Source: Acidobacteriota bacterium (GTDB taxonomy: Bacteria > Acidobacteriota > Terriglobia > UBA7540). From it: a DNA stretch of 7,238 nucleotides. Shown here piece by piece: positions 6,662 through 7,238 of the stretch. Each line of letters opens with the position of its first letter. Within the stretch, counting starts at the first letter, position 1. Made by a program: the position numbers and the translations under genes. The DNA lies in contig JAJYJL010000395.1 in NCBI GenBank assembly GCA_021789565.1, positions 1 through 7,238 of the forward strand, in the 5' to 3' direction. The notes beneath the pieces were generated by a model, which was given only the letters and a program-made list of their open reading frames with translations, did no database searches and was not told where the DNA came from.

Positions 6662-7238
6662 CTATCCTCCACTCTTGCGCCGCTCCGCCATGGAGCGGAT
6701 AAACCACAGAATTGTGTGCAAACCGAAAAAGCTAAAGACCGCCAGCATCAGGAAATTCATAAAGCGCGCCGTGTAATAAAGTCCGGGGTAGTGCGTACTG
6801 TCGCGGGGATTGGCGTGCGGGTCATAGGTGGTAAAACTCCTGGTGACGTCCCCGTGGCATTTGCCGCAGGTCTTCGTCAGGTTTGCCGGGGCAATGGACG
6901 ATCGAGGGTCGGAGGCGGGGAGAATCTCGTGAGCTGCGTGGCAGCTCCAGCAGCGGGCAGTCACCACAAACCCCAGCGCCGTCACCTGGCCGTGGAATGT
7001 GTCGTGGTAGGTTTCTGCCCGGCCGGCGTGGCAGCTTCCGCATTTGGCCGTCGTCTTCAACTGCCAGGCCGCCGTCCTGACGCTCTCGATGGAATGCGCT
7101 GTATGGCAGCTCGTGCAAACTGGTGCTTCGGAGGCGCCGGCCTTGAGGGCTTTGCCGTGGGCCCCCAGAAAATATTTCGCCTCAATTCCAGCGTGGCAGG
7201 CGCCGCAGGTTGCGGGAATGTTCTTTCGATACACCTTG
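6662..7238 (-). CDS. Multiheme cytochrome c with C-terminal membrane anchor (5' end outside window)
   Basis: This is the C-terminal part of a periplasmic multiheme c-type cytochrome that probably carries electrons to or from the cytochrome b encoded next. The frame is open to the window edge. The GTG at 7234 lies inside a conserved-looking stretch (KVYRKNIPATCGACH) and has no Shine-Dalgarno, so the true start is upstream. Five CXXCH heme sites are visible, at residues 10-14, 40-44, 65-69, 95-99 and 123-127 counted from that GTG. Many extra histidines could be distal ligands. A hydrophobic segment follows at about 155-179, then a short basic tail, giving a periplasmic head anchored by its C-terminus. 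His173 inside the membrane segment might contact heme or quinone (inference). The TAG stop is about 40 bases before the cytochrome b gene, which suggests one operon. The heme-motif assignment is certain; the total heme number and substrate are unknown. Confidence 0.88.
   Translation of the reverse strand, partial: KVYRKNIPATCGACHAGIEAKYFLGAHGKALKAGASEAPVCTSCHTAHSIESVRTAAWQLKTTAKCGSCHAGRAETYHDTFHGQVTALGFVVTARCWSCHAAHEILPASDPRSSIAPANLTKTCGKCHGDVTRSFTTYDPHANPRDSTHYPGLYYTARFMNFLMLAVFSFFGLHTILWFIRSMAERRKSGG

Overview
The window is a compact block of genes that all lie on the minus strand, so transcription runs from the right end (7238) to the left end (1). It encodes respiratory electron-transfer proteins plus one acetate-metabolism enzyme. 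No RNA gene, CRISPR array, insertion sequence or phage gene is visible. The DNA is moderately GC-rich, Shine-Dalgarno sequences are strong, and GTG starts occur. Membrane-bound multiheme c cytochromes together with a cytochrome bd oxidase point to a Gram-negative, quinone-using facultative or microaerobic bacterium. My best guess is Acidobacteriota or a similar soil or sediment lineage (inference only; no marker gene is present).

Right part (about 7238-4045), in transcription order: the 3' end of a multiheme cytochrome c with at least five hemes and a C-terminal membrane anchor; a five-helix di-heme cytochrome b of the formate dehydrogenase gamma / b561 type; a 286-base gap; and a hexaheme NapC/NirT-type cytochrome with three N-terminal membrane helices and an unusual CX3CH first heme site. 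Together they look like a module that exchanges electrons between the membrane quinone pool and periplasmic or outer-surface redox partners.

Middle part (about 4045-2656): a possible 56-codon ORF fills the gap exactly between the NapC-like stop and the acetate kinase ATG. It is followed by a complete acetate kinase (ackA) with all main catalytic residues but a histidine in place of the usual asparagine in the HLGNG loop. No phosphotransacetylase is in view.

Left part (about 2480-35): cydA and cydB, the two main subunits of a cytochrome bd quinol oxidase with a short Q-loop. A Shine-Dalgarno-like sequence at the very left edge hints at one more gene outside the window.

Read as a whole, the locus joins quinone-linked cytochrome output, oxygen-scavenging terminal oxidation and acetate/ATP metabolism. 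This would suit a cell that switches between low oxygen and other electron acceptors. The least-described parts are the cytochrome module, its CX3CH heme site and the small coupled ORF.
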